A stretch of DNA of 64,000 nt from Zoogloea oleivorans (GTDB lineage: Bacteria; Pseudomonadota; Gammaproteobacteria; Burkholderiales; Rhodocyclaceae): positions 173,584 to 237,583 of the forward strand of contig NZ_SDKK01000008.1 of the NCBI RefSeq assembly GCF_008107625.1, written 5' to 3'. Within the stretch, counting starts at the first letter, position 1. Each line of letters starts with the position of its first letter. The position numbers and the translations under genes are program-made. The notes below the pieces were generated by a model. That model made no database searches. It saw nothing but the letters and a program-made list of their open reading frames with translations, and was not told the origin of the DNA. Positions 26,924 to 35,245 of this stretch are shown piece by piece.

Positions 26924-28276
26924 ATGCGCCGTCCCACCGCCGCCACCAGCGACACCCCCAGCCGCCGCGACCTGCTGCTGTTCGCCCTGCCGGCGCTGAT
27001 CGTTGTGCTGGCCGCCTTTGTGCTGGCCTGGCAGTTCGTGCGCCCGGCGCCGCCAACCAAGATCGTCATGAGCACCGGCGCCGCCGGCGGGGCCTACCAT
27101 TACTTTGGCGAACGCTACCGCGAGAAGCTCGCCCAGGACGGCATCGAGGTCGAGCTGCGCCCCTCCAGCGGCGCGGTGCAGAATCTCATGCGCCTCAAGA
27201 CCGACGACAGCGTGGACATCGGCTTCATCCAGGGCGGCATTGCCAACGAACCCGAATCGGAAGACCTGGCCACCCTCGGCAGCATGTACCTGGAACCCGT
27301 ATGGGTGTTCTATCGGGGCAGCGCCGAATACGACCGGGTTGCCCAGCTCAAGGGCAAGAAGATCGCCGTCGGCCTGCCGGGCAGCGGTGCCCAGCTCTTC
27401 GCGCTGCAGATCCTCGGCGCCAACGGCTTCGCCACCAACGATCCACATCTCGTGCCCATCGGCGGCATGGACGCCGTCGAGGCCCTCAAGCGCGGCCAGG
27501 TGGATGCCTTCTTCGTCGTTGGCGCCCCCCAGGCGCCGGTGGTGCAGGCCCTGCTGCAAACCAGCGGCATCAGCCTGCTCAACTTTGCCCAGGCCGACGG
27601 CTACGGGCGCCACTTTCCGCACCTGATGCGCCTCACCCTGCCCCGCGGCGCCATCGACATCCAGGGTGACCGCCCGCCCCGCGACCTCCAGCTGGTCGCC
27701 GCCACCGCCAACCTGGTCGTCAAGGCCGACATCCATCCGGCCATCGTCACCCTGCTGCTCAAGCACGCCCGCGACATTCACAGCCCGCCCGGCCTGCTGC
27801 AGGCTGCCAATGCCTTCCCCAAACCCCTCGACCACGCCCTGCCCGTCCATCCCTCGGCGCAGCGCTTCTACGACAGCGGCCCGCCCCTGCTGCAGCGCTA
27901 CCTGCCCTTCTGGCTGGCGGTGCTGGTGGATCGCCTGTTCGTCATGCTGCTGCCGCTGATCGCCGTGGTGATCCCGCTTTCCAAGGTTGTGCCGGCCGTC
28001 TACAACTGGCGCATGCGTTCGCGGGTGTATCGCTGGTATGGCGAACTCAAGTACCTCGAAAACGAACTCGACCAGGACCCGCAGGCCGCCGCGGATGCCA
28101 AGGCCATCGCCACCTTCATCGCCCGCGTGGACCGCATCGAGCAGCGCGCCACCCACCGCAAACTGCCGCTGGCCTTCAGCAACGAGCTGTACACCCTGCG
28201 CGAACACATCGCGCTGGTGCGCCGCCGCCTGCTGCGCCTTGCGGAAAGCACCACGGAGAGCGACAAGCCCCGTTGA
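26924..28276 (+). CDS. TAXI family TRAP-type solute-binding protein, membrane-anchored
   Basis: A 450-residue protein. An N-terminal membrane helix (LLLFALPALIVVLAAFVLAW, residues 17-36) is followed by a TAXI solute-binding domain (KIVMSTGAAGGAYHYFGERY, GSGAQLFALQILGANG, DAFFVVGAPQAPVV). Near residues 325-350 a second hydrophobic region (FWLAVLVDRLFVMLLPLIAVV) leads to a C-terminal cytoplasmic helical tail. Ordinary TAXI proteins are about 320 residues and free in the periplasm. No TRAP membrane subunit lies nearby, so the partner transporter, if any, is elsewhere. It is divergent from dusC. Confidence 0.88.
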   Translation: MRRPTAATSDTPSRRDLLLFALPALIVVLAAFVLAWQFVRPAPPTKIVMSTGAAGGAYHYFGERYREKLAQDGIEVELRPSSGAVQNLMRLKTDDSVDIGFIQGGIANEPESEDLATLGSMYLEPVWVFYRGSAEYDRVAQLKGKKIAVGLPGSGAQLFALQILGANGFATNDPHLVPIGGMDAVEALKRGQVDAFFVVGAPQAPVVQALLQTSGISLLNFAQADGYGRHFPHLMRLTLPRGAIDIQGDRPPRDLQLVAATANLVVKADIHPAIVTLLLKHARDIHSPPGLLQAANAFPKPLDHALPVHPSAQRFYDSGPPLLQRYLPFWLAVLVDRLFVMLLPLIAVVIPLSKVVPAVYNWRMRSRVYRWYGELKYLENELDQDPQAAADAKAIATFIARVDRIEQRATHRKLPLAFSNELYTLREHIALVRRRLLRLAESTTESDKPR

Positions 28277-28334
28277 TACAATCCCGGCATCGACGTTGTT
28301 CCAACGCCGGCCCTTTGCTTACCCCACGCCCATC

Positions 28335-28946
28335 ATGAGCCCGCATCTCGACCTCACCGCCCCCTACGCCCCGCTGGTTCGCCGCATCGAAGCCGAATCC
28401 ACGGTCGAAAACAACCAGATCCTGCGCATCGACCACTTCCTCAACCACCGCATCGAACCGGCCTTCATCTTCGAACTCGGCTACGAGCTGGCCCGGCGCC
28501 TGTCCTTCTTCCAGCCCAATGTGATCCTCACCGCCGAAGCCAGCGGCATCGCCCCCGGGCTCGTCGTGGCGCAGGCCCTCAACGTTCCCCTGGTGTATGC
28601 CAAGAAGTACTCGCCGCAGGTTGAAGCGCCGTCGATCTCGCGCATCATTCCCTCGCCCACCAAGGGTGGCGAGACGCGGCTGGTCATCTCCACCCGCTAC
28701 ATCAAGCCCGGCCAGCGCATCGTCATCGTCGATGACTTCCTCGCCAACGGGCGCACCGCCGTCGCCCTCATCGAAATGGCCCGCGAAGCCGGTGCAGAAG
28801 TGCTCGGTGCCGGCTTCGTTGTCGAAAAGCGCTTCAAGCACGGCCGCGAGCACATCGAGGCGCTGCAGGTGCCCGTCTCGACCCTCGCCCAGGTCGAAGG
28901 CCTGGAAGACGGCCGTGCCATCCTGACCCAGCCGAAGGACCGATAA
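28335..28946 (+). CDS. xpt: Xanthine phosphoribosyltransferase
   Basis: A 203-residue type I phosphoribosyltransferase. ILRIDHFLNHRIEPAFIFELG and LTAEASGIAPGLVVAQAL are the signature of the Xpt branch, and the PRPP-binding loop is RIVIVDDFLANGRTAVAL. Xpt makes XMP from xanthine in purine salvage. Residue pattern and length match Bacillus Xpt more than the gpt type. It lies 58 bp after the TAXI gene and 3 bp before glycerate kinase, on the same strand. A link to uptake by the TAXI protein is only a guess. Confidence 0.93.
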   Translation: MSPHLDLTAPYAPLVRRIEAESTVENNQILRIDHFLNHRIEPAFIFELGYELARRLSFFQPNVILTAEASGIAPGLVVAQALNVPLVYAKKYSPQVEAPSISRIIPSPTKGGETRLVISTRYIKPGQRIVIVDDFLANGRTAVALIEMAREAGAEVLGAGFVVEKRFKHGREHIEALQVPVSTLAQVEGLEDGRAILTQPKDR

Positions 28947-28949
28947 GCC

Positions 28950-30254
28950 ATGCCCAGCCCCCGCGAGACGCTCCGTGCCCTCCTCGACGCAGCCCTCGCG
29001 GCGGCCCTGCCCGAACGTGTCGTGGCCGCCCACCTGCCGACTGCCGACGAACTGCCCGCCGGCCGGGTCATCGTCATCGGTGCCGGCAAGGCCTCGGCGG
29101 CCATGGCCAAAGCCGTCGAAGACCACTGGCCCGGCGACCCGGCCCGGCTCGGCGGGCTGGTCATCACCCGCTACGGCCACGGCGTGGCATGCCGGCACAT
29201 CGAAATCGTCGAAGCCGCCCACCCGGTGCCCGACGCAGCCGGCTGTGCCGCCGCCCACCGCATGCTGGCCGACACCGTGCACGGCCTCACCGCCGACGAC
29301 CTCGTCCTGTGCCTCATCTCCGGCGGCGGATCGGCCCTGCTGGCGGTGCCGGCGGAGGGCCTCAGCCTGACCGACAAGCAGGTTGTCGGCCGCGCGCTGC
29401 TGGCTTCCGGCGCCACCATTGCCGAGATCAACTGCGTGCGCAAGCACCTGTCGGCCATCAAGGGCGGGCGCCTGGCACTGGCCTGCCAGCCGGCGCGGGT
29501 GCTCACCCTGCTGATCTCCGACGTGCCCGGCGACGACCCGGCCATCATCGCCTCCGGCCCCACGGTGGGCGACCCGGGCAGCTGCGCCGACGCCCTCGCC
29601 GTGCTCGCCAAGTACGCCATTGCGGTGCCCGACGCGGTGCGCGCGCATCTCGAATCCGGCCGCGGCGAAACCCCCAAGCCCGACCACCCAGCCTTCGCCC
29701 ACTGCGAAACGCGGCTCATCGCCACCCCGCAGATGGCCCTCGAAGCCGCCGCCCGCTGTGCGGCCGAACTCGGCCTCACGGCGCATATCCTGTCCGACGC
29801 CCTCGAAGGCGAATCCCGCGATGTAGCCCTGGTGCATGCCGCCCTCGCCCGCCAGGTGGCCGGGCGTGGTCAGCCTTTCAGCAGCCCCTGCGTGATTCTG
29901 TCCGGCGGTGAAACCACCGTCACCGTGCGCGGCACGGGGAGCGGCGGGCGCAACGTGGAATTCCTCGTCGCCCTGGCCAAGGCCCTCAACGGCCACCCGG
30001 CCATCCACGCTCTGGCCGCCGACACCGACGGCATCGACGGTGCTGCCGAAATCGCCGGCGCCCTCATCGACCCGAGCACGCCCACCCGCGCCGCCGCCCT
30101 CGGCCGCCGGCTCGCCGACGTACTGGCCGACAACGACGGGCACGGACTCTTCCAGGCCCTCGGTGATTCCGTCATCACCGGGCCAACGCTAACCAACGTC
30201 AATGACTTCCGGGCGATTCTCATCGACACGTCCACCGACAAGCCTCTCACCTAG
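28950..30254 (+). CDS. Glycerate 2-kinase, MOFRL family
   Basis: A 434-residue class II glycerate kinase. The N-terminal DUF4147 part has VIGAGKASAAMAKAVE and LISGGGSALLAVP; the C-terminal MOFRL domain has CVILSGGETTVTVRGTGSGGRN and ALAADTDGIDGAAE. These enzymes phosphorylate D-glycerate to 2-phosphoglycerate in glyoxylate or tartrate metabolism (TtuD/GckA type). Its start is 3 bp after xpt. It ends right before the repeat island at 30281. The stop codon is TAG. Confidence 0.93.
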   Translation: MPSPRETLRALLDAALAAALPERVVAAHLPTADELPAGRVIVIGAGKASAAMAKAVEDHWPGDPARLGGLVITRYGHGVACRHIEIVEAAHPVPDAAGCAAAHRMLADTVHGLTADDLVLCLISGGGSALLAVPAEGLSLTDKQVVGRALLASGATIAEINCVRKHLSAIKGGRLALACQPARVLTLLISDVPGDDPAIIASGPTVGDPGSCADALAVLAKYAIAVPDAVRAHLESGRGETPKPDHPAFAHCETRLIATPQMALEAAARCAAELGLTAHILSDALEGESRDVALVHAALARQVAGRGQPFSSPCVILSGGETTVTVRGTGSGGRNVEFLVALAKALNGHPAIHALAADTDGIDGAAEIAGALIDPSTPTRAAALGRRLADVLADNDGHGLFQALGDSVITGPTLTNVNDFRAILIDTSTDKPLT

Positions 30255-30280
30255 CCTCACAAGCCACCAGGCAGCACCCA

Positions 30281-30574
30281 CGACACTTTTTGGGTCGCCT
30301 GCGAAGTTTTTTGCGTCGCAGGCGAACAAAAAACCCTCGTCACCGAAGCGGCGCGCTTCGCAAGCGACGCTTTTTGCTTCGCTTGCGAAGCCATGCGTCT
30401 CGCCATCGAAGCCTTGCACGACGCAAGCGAGGCGCCCAGCTTCGCTCACGCCCCAAAAAGGGGCGCCACCGACCCGCCGAGCGCCGCCCGCGAAGCAAAA
30501 AGCCGCGACACCGAAGCAATCAGCCCGGCATGCAACAATTTTCAGATCGCATGCCGGACTAATCGCTTCGCTCC
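30281..30574. repeat. Degenerate 21-bp tandem array of small palindromes
   Basis: About fourteen 21-bp units in exact phase, beginning at 30281, 30302, 30323 and every 21 bp to 30554. The consensus is CGAAGC, five variable bases (often all T or all A), GCTTCG, then four bases. Each unit is thus an imperfect hairpin; the units at 30344 and 30449 are perfect although their sequences differ. Neighbouring units also pair, for example 13 bp between 30355-30367 and 30379-30391. Reading frames across it give heptad peptides on both strands, with no ribosome site or domain, so I do not call a gene. Confidence 0.88.
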
Positions 30575-30580
30575 CTCCCT

Positions 30581-31088
30581 TGTGGGTCGGACTTTAGTCC
30601 GACAACGGAGGTCCAGCCCGCGGATGTCGGACTGAAGTCCGACCCACAGGGAGAGTTCCGGGTCATTTTGTAGGTCGGACTTTGGTCCGACAACGGAGGT
30701 TCAGCCCACGGATGTCGGACTGAAGTCCGACCCACAGGGGGAGTTCCGGGGCATTTTGTGGGTCGGACTTTGGTCCGACAACGGAGGTCCAGCCCGCGGG
30801 TGTCGGACTGAAGTCCGACCCACAGGGGGAGTTGCGGATCACTTTGTGGGTCGGACTTTAGTCCGACAACGGAGATTCAGCCCGCGTATGTCGGACTGAA
30901 GTCCGACCCACAGGGGGAGTTCCGGGTCACTTTGTGGGTCGGACTTTAGTCCGACAACGGAGGTCCAGCCCGCGTATGTCGGACTGAAGTCCGACCCACA
31001 GGGGGAGTTGCGGGTCACTTTGTGGGTCGGACTTTGGTCCGACAACGGAGGTTCAGCTCGCGGGTGTCGGACTGAAGTCCGACCCACA
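30581..31088. repeat. Tandem array of six 88-bp units carrying the long inverted repeat
   Basis: Units start at 30581, 30669, 30757, 30845, 30933 and 31021, exactly 88 bp apart. Each contains the two 23-bp arms seen at 3-69, with arm 1 carrying TTTAG or TTTGG in place of TTCAG, a 22-bp spacer (AACGGAGGTCCAGCCCGCGGAT with few changes) and an 19-21 bp linker rich in G. The units are nearly identical, so the amplification is recent or homogenised. A broken piece of arm 1 follows at 31103-31115. The array fills the gap between the convergent glycerate kinase and tupA genes. Confidence 0.95.
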
Positions 31089-31117
31089 GGGGAGGCGGGG
31101 TGTTGTCGGACTTTAGG

Positions 31118-31933
31118 TCAGCGTGACAGCGGGTAGAACAGTTGCTCGTTGCCGATCTTGTAGGCGGAGATGGCGCGGCGGCCGTCGGGGGAGGTGATCC
31201 ACGCGATGAACTTCTCGCCGGCGGCCTTCTTGACGTGGGGGTGCCTGGCCGGGTTCACCAGCATCACGCCGTAGGGGTTGTAGAGCTTGGGGTCACCGGC
31301 GTAGACGATGGTCAGATCCTGGCGGTTCTTGAAGCTGGCCCAGGTGCCCCGGTCGGCCAGCGTGTAGGCGCCCATGCCGGCCGCCATGTTGAGGGTCGGC
31401 CCCATGCCGGCACCGGCTTCCTTGTACCAGCCCTGCCCCTTCACATCGACGCCGGCGCTGCCCCAGAAGCGCAGCTCGGCGGCGTGGGTGCCGCTGCGAT
31501 CACCCCGCGACACCCAGTTGCTGCCCTTTTTGGCGATACGACCAAAGGCATCGGCGGTGTCTTTCGCGCCCTTCACGCCCGCCGCGTCAGCCGCCGGGCC
31601 CACCAGTACGAAGTCGTTGTACATGACGTCCTTGCGCTCGACGCCGTAGCCCTCGGCGACAAACTTGTCCTCGGCGGCCCGGTCGTGCACCAGCAGCACA
31701 TCGGCGTCGCCGCGCTTGCCCACGTCCAGCGCCTGGCCGGTGCCCAGGGCGACCACCTTCACCGCAATACCGCTGCTTTTCTCGAAGATCGGCAGGATGA
31801 AGTTGAACAGGCCCGACTGTTCGGTGGAAGTGGTGGACGCCAGCACGATGGACTCGCCGGCCTGCGCCGCCGACACCATCGCCGTCACGCTGAATACTGC
31901 AGAGGTCAGAAACTTCAAAACGCCATTCGCCAC
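31118..31933 (-). CDS. tupA: Tungstate ABC transporter substrate-binding protein
   Basis: A 271-residue periplasmic binding protein. The signal peptide is VLKFLTSAVFSVTAMVSAAQA near the N terminus. The oxyanion-binding motif STTSTEQSGLFNFILP, and SRGDRSGTHAAELRFW further on, are those of TupA rather than of molybdate ModA. It starts with GTG at 31933, chosen because AGGGAG lies eight bases upstream and the signal peptide follows directly. This overlaps the end of tupC by 19 bp. TupA binds tungstate with very high affinity. It is the last gene of the tungsten-enzyme operon and ends 30 bp from the 88-bp array. Confidence 0.93.
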   Translation of the reverse strand: MANGVLKFLTSAVFSVTAMVSAAQAGESIVLASTTSTEQSGLFNFILPIFEKSSGIAVKVVALGTGQALDVGKRGDADVLLVHDRAAEDKFVAEGYGVERKDVMYNDFVLVGPAADAAGVKGAKDTADAFGRIAKKGSNWVSRGDRSGTHAAELRFWGSAGVDVKGQGWYKEAGAGMGPTLNMAAGMGAYTLADRGTWASFKNRQDLTIVYAGDPKLYNPYGVMLVNPARHPHVKKAAGEKFIAWITSPDGRRAISAYKIGNEQLFYPLSR

Positions 31934-32628
31934 GGTAGTTCTCCCTGGATGTAAAGCCGCGCAGCCGGCGAGGCCGGGCGGGCAAAGAAACGTTGCACCG
32001 GCGCATGCTCGCAGACGCGGCCGGCGTCGATAAAGACCACATCGTCGGCCAGCCGGGTGGCCTGGCCGAGATTGTGGGTGGTCATCAGGATGCGCGTGCC
32101 TTCGGTGCGGATCTCGCGGACGATGCGCTCGATGGCCTCCACCGAAGAAGGGTCGAGGCTGGCGGTGGGCTCGTCGAGCAGCAGCAGGCGCGGCCGCGTC
32201 ACCCAGGCCCGGGCCAAAGCCAGACGCTGGCGCTCGCCGCCCGACAGGCTGCGGGCACTGTCGCGGGCCCGGTGCAGCAAGCCGACGCGCTCCAGCACCG
32301 CGCGGGCGCGGGCCTGCCGCTCCGCCGCCGGCACCTTGAGCGGGCGCAGGGCCAGCTCCACGTTGCCGAGCAGGGAGTCGCGCAGCATCTTGGGCTGCTG
32401 GAAGACCATCGCCACGCCAAACTCGGGCCGTGCAGCGCCGCCCCAGTCGATATGCCCTGCATCGGGTTCGAGCAGGCCGCACAGGGTGCGCAAGAACACG
32501 CTCTTGCCGGCGCCGTTGGGGCCGAGCAGGATGGTGATGCCCTCCCCGCCCAGCTCCAGGCTGAGGCCATCCAGCACCGCCCGGCCAGCGGCGTGCCAGC
32601 GCAAGTCGCTGACCCGCAGCGGAAACAT
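31915..32628 (-). CDS. tupC: Tungstate ABC transporter ATP-binding protein
   Basis: A 237-residue ABC ATPase. Walker A is LLGPNGAGKSVFLRTL, the signature LSGGERQRLALARA, Walker B LLLLDEPTASLD, and the H-loop is in MTTHNLGQATRLADD. It lies between the permease and the binding protein and overlaps both neighbours slightly, so it is the energising subunit of the tungstate importer. The start at 32628 has GAGG eight bases upstream; an ATG 18 bp earlier that overlaps the tupB stop is an alternative. Confidence 0.93.
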   Translation of the reverse strand: MFPLRVSDLRWHAAGRAVLDGLSLELGGEGITILLGPNGAGKSVFLRTLCGLLEPDAGHIDWGGAARPEFGVAMVFQQPKMLRDSLLGNVELALRPLKVPAAERQARARAVLERVGLLHRARDSARSLSGGERQRLALARAWVTRPRLLLLDEPTASLDPSSVEAIERIVREIRTEGTRILMTTHNLGQATRLADDVVFIDAGRVCEHAPVQRFFARPASPAARLYIQGELPWRMAF

Positions 32629-32638
32629 CGGGCCGCCC

Positions 32639-33343
32639 TCATGCATAGCGGCGGGTCGCCCACTGGCGCAGCACATAGGCCACTGCGTTGAGAAGCAGGA
32701 TCACCCCGAGCAGCACCGTGCCCAGCGCAATCGCCAACGGCAAATCGCCCTTGCTGGTTTCGAGCGCAATCGCGGTGGTCATCACGCGGGTGGAGCGGTC
32801 GATGTTGCCGCCAACGATCATCACCGCCCCCACCTCCGACATGGCCCGCCCGAGGCCGGCGAGCACCGCCACCATCAGCGAATGCCGGCAATCGTGGAGC
32901 AGCACGCGCACGCTGTCGAACCAGCGAAAGCGCATCGCCGTCAGCTCCTCCTCGTAGTCGCGCCAGGCATCCTCCACCACCTGGCGCGCAATGGCAGCCA
33001 TCAGCGGCACCACCAGAAAAGTCTGGGCGATCACCATCGCGGTGGCCGAATAGAGCAGGCCGAATTCCCCCAGCGGCCCGGACCGGGACAGGATCAGATA
33101 AACCACCACCCCCACCACCACCGAAGGCAGGCCCATGCAGCCATTGAGCAGCACCACCAGCACCTGCCGGCCGGGAAAGCGCCCGACACCCAGGCAGGCC
33201 CCCAGCGGCAGGCCGATCAGCGTGCCGAACAGCACCGCCAGACCACTGACCTGCAGCGACAGCAAGACGATCTCCGCCACCCGGTGGTCGAAACCGGCGA
33301 GCAGGGAAAATGCTTCGGAAAAAGCCAGACTCAGTCCATTCAT
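32639..33343 (-). CDS. tupB: Tungstate ABC transporter permease
   Basis: A 234-residue inner-membrane protein with about five to six hydrophobic helices and the EAA-like loop YEEELTAMRFRWFDSVRVLL. AMSEVGAVMIVGGNIDRSTRVMTTAIALETSKGDL is the characteristic C-terminal segment of TupB permeases. It forms the channel of the tungstate importer with TupC and TupA, encoded right after it. It starts 50 bp after the unknown 103-residue gene of the aor operon, so a common transcript is likely. Confidence 0.93.
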   Translation of the reverse strand: MNGLSLAFSEAFSLLAGFDHRVAEIVLLSLQVSGLAVLFGTLIGLPLGACLGVGRFPGRQVLVVLLNGCMGLPSVVVGVVVYLILSRSGPLGEFGLLYSATAMVIAQTFLVVPLMAAIARQVVEDAWRDYEEELTAMRFRWFDSVRVLLHDCRHSLMVAVLAGLGRAMSEVGAVMIVGGNIDRSTRVMTTAIALETSKGDLPLAIALGTVLLGVILLLNAVAYVLRQWATRRYA

Positions 33344-33393
33344 GGGGAAGCAAGCAGCCGGGGGGAAAGCCGGAAGGCCGTTAGGGTAGCGGA

Positions 33394-33705
33394 TCAGCCG
33401 CCACCGCGCTGCATGGCAAGATCAATGCGCGCGAGGAGCGCCATTCTGGCCGCGCGATCGCCGGCCGTGAAGCAAAATCGGGCCAGCAGCACCGGCAGGC
33501 AGAACAGGCCGATACGCCGCTCGGGCAGCGTGCTCAGCCCCACCTCCAGCACCACACCGCAGCGTTCGACGCGCAGCACCCGCGGCCGCGGCGAAGTCAC
33601 CCCATCCGGCAGGGCCAGGCGCAAGCCGCGCTCGAACTCGGCCGGCGTGGCACCCACTTCCCGCGTAAAGCCGCCGGGGGCGCAAACATCCTCAGCCACC
33701 GGCAT
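33394..33705 (-). CDS. Unknown 103-residue protein in the aldehyde oxidoreductase operon
   Basis: A 103-residue protein, MPVAEDVCAPGGFTREVGATP at the N terminus, CGVVLEVGLSTLPERRIGLFCLP in the middle and a helical C terminus. I do not recognise a family. There is no signal peptide; three cysteines (in EDVCAP, RCGVV and FCL/FCF) could bind a metal but are not in a known motif. Its ATG overlaps the stop of the MoaD-like gene (TGATG), so translation is coupled. The position between the MoaD-like carrier and the tungstate importer suggests a job in making or inserting the tungsten cofactor; this is inference. Confidence 0.75.
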   Translation of the reverse strand: MPVAEDVCAPGGFTREVGATPAEFERGLRLALPDGVTSPRPRVLRVERCGVVLEVGLSTLPERRIGLFCLPVLLARFCFTAGDRAARMALLARIDLAMQRGGG

Positions 33706-33956
33706 CAACCACCGGCAATGGGCGGCCAGATGGCCACTTCGTCGCCCTCCTGCAGCACGTGCGTGGCGCGCCCGGCCGGGGCGATGTAATGCCCGTTCAC
33801 CAACACCAGATGCGCCTTCTTCTCGGGCACCTGGTAACGGGTAATCAGATCGCCCACGGTGCTGCCCGGGTCGGCCTCGATCTCCACCAGATTGCCGCGC
33901 CGCCCGGCCGGCAGAAAGTCGGCAAGCGACGCGAACAGCTTGAACACCACCCTCAT
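33705..33956 (-). CDS. MoaD/ThiS family sulfur carrier protein
   Basis: An 83-residue ubiquitin-fold protein. It begins MRVVFKLFASLADFLP, has GSTVGDLITRYQVPEKKAHLVLVNG and LQEGDEVAIWPP, and ends in the Gly-Gly tail that becomes the thiocarboxylate in MoaD-type carriers. It overlaps the aorC end by four bases. A dedicated MoaD-like protein in such operons most likely supplies sulfur for the metallopterin of the tungsten enzyme. The general MoaD of the cell would be elsewhere. Confidence 0.92.
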   Translation of the reverse strand: MRVVFKLFASLADFLPAGRRGNLVEIEADPGSTVGDLITRYQVPEKKAHLVLVNGHYIAPAGRATHVLQEGDEVAIWPPIAGG

Positions 33957-35245
33957 GCGAAAGCGGCCACCGGTTGATGGCGTGCCACCGAGTCAGGCTG
34001 GGTGGCGGCCAGATAGGCCTCGAAGAAACGCTGGGGCGCCGCCAGCAAGACATCCTTCCACGGCCCGAGTTTGAGCTTGCCCTGGATCAGGCCACGCAGC
34101 GCCCCCACGTGCTGGGTCATGCCGATGGAGGTGGCACCGATCAGCACGTCGCCCTTGAACTGCAGGCTCAGGTAGCGATAGGCCGCCTCGTCCACCTGTT
34201 CGACACCGGCCTCCCCCGGTTCGCCCCACCACTGCCCGAAGGAGGTGGAAATCAGGCCCAGGGTGTCGAGCACGTTGATGGCCAGCACGCCCGCCAGCCG
34301 CCCGTTGCCGCCGGCCATGTTGATCGCCGCAACGCGGGCCTGGTCGGCCGCATTGGGCTGAATGGCCGACACCAGATGGGCGCCGGTGAACAGATCCGGC
34401 GCCTCGGCCACGTCGCCGGCCGCAAAGATGCCGGGCACCGTGGTCTCCATGCGCGCATCCACCAGCACCCCCTTGGCCACATGCACCGGCGTGGCGTCGA
34501 GGAAAGCCACGTTGGGCGCCACACCGGCCGCCACGATGACCAGATCGCAGGGCAGTTTGTCGCCGGTGGAAAGCTTCACCAGCAACGGCGTGTCCCCGCC
34601 CTCGTTGCGCTCGATGCGCTCGACGCCGGCGGACGTCACCACACGGATGCCCTGCTCCTCGACCCAGCGCTTGATCATGCCGCCGGCCTTGGGGGTCATC
34701 ATGCGCGGCACCATGCGGTCGCCCATCTCCACCACGGTCAGTTCGACGCCGCGTTTGGCCAGTGCCTCCATGATGATGCAGCCGATGAAGCCGGCCCCCA
34801 GTTGCAGCACGCGGGCACCGGGTTTGGCGTGGCTGGCGATGGCGCGAGCGTCCTCCAGCGTCCAGCAGGTTTGCACTTCGGGCAGGTCGACACCGGGAAT
34901 CGGCGGCCGCACCGGGTGCGAGCCGGTGGCCACCAGCAGGCGGTCGTAGGCTTCAAAGTGCCCGTCGGCAAACAGCACGCTGCGCTTGTGCACATCGAGC
35001 GCCACCGCCCGCCCGGCCAGCAGGCGCACGTTGAGCTTCTCAAAATGATCCGGCGTCTTGCGCAGCCAGGTACCGGATTCGTCGATATTGCCTTCCAGCA
35101 GGTAGGGAATCGCCATGCGCGAATAGGAAGGCTCGTTTTCGCTGCCCACCATGACGATCTCGTCGCGGAGCCTGGCGCGGCGCAGGGTTTCTGCTGCCAC
35201 CACGCCGGCCGGGCCGTTGCCCAGGATGAGGTGCTTCATGCTCAC
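33953..35245 (-). CDS. aorC: FAD/NAD(P)-dependent oxidoreductase subunit of the aldehyde oxidoreductase
   Basis: A 430-residue flavoprotein of the pyridine nucleotide-disulfide reductase group. The FAD motif is LILGNGPAGVVAAETLRRA at the N terminus, the NAD(P) motif VLQLGAGFIGCIIMEALAKRG in the middle, and GIFAAGDVAE is the second FAD site. There is no redox-active CxxxxC pair. In the Aromatoleum aromaticum aldehyde oxidoreductase the FAD subunit AorC passes electrons to NAD+; this gene occupies the same place. It overlaps the end of aorB (ATGA). Confidence 0.88.
   Translation of the reverse strand: MSMKHLILGNGPAGVVAAETLRRARLRDEIVMVGSENEPSYSRMAIPYLLEGNIDESGTWLRKTPDHFEKLNVRLLAGRAVALDVHKRSVLFADGHFEAYDRLLVATGSHPVRPPIPGVDLPEVQTCWTLEDARAIASHAKPGARVLQLGAGFIGCIIMEALAKRGVELTVVEMGDRMVPRMMTPKAGGMIKRWVEEQGIRVVTSAGVERIERNEGGDTPLLVKLSTGDKLPCDLVIVAAGVAPNVAFLDATPVHVAKGVLVDARMETTVPGIFAAGDVAEAPDLFTGAHLVSAIQPNAADQARVAAINMAGGNGRLAGVLAINVLDTLGLISTSFGQWWGEPGEAGVEQVDEAAYRYLSLQFKGDVLIGATSIGMTQHVGALRGLIQGKLKLGPWKDVLLAAPQRFFEAYLAATQPDSVARHQPVAAFA

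Noticed and set aside
30189..30597. Two overlapping reading frames encoding Lys/Ala-rich or Phe/Ala-rich heptad peptides across the 21-bp array
   Set aside because: Any frame through a 21-bp palindromic repeat gives a heptad peptide. No ribosome site, domain or codon bias supports a gene; one frame overlaps the end of glycerate kinase.
30581..31088. CRISPR array-like spacing of direct repeats
   Set aside because: The 88-bp units are nearly identical over their whole length, so there are no variable spacers, and no cas genes are nearby.
30581..31088. Integron attC cassette array
   Set aside because: The inverted arms lack the conserved RYYYAAC/GTTRRRY core sites, and there are no gene cassettes between units and no integrase.
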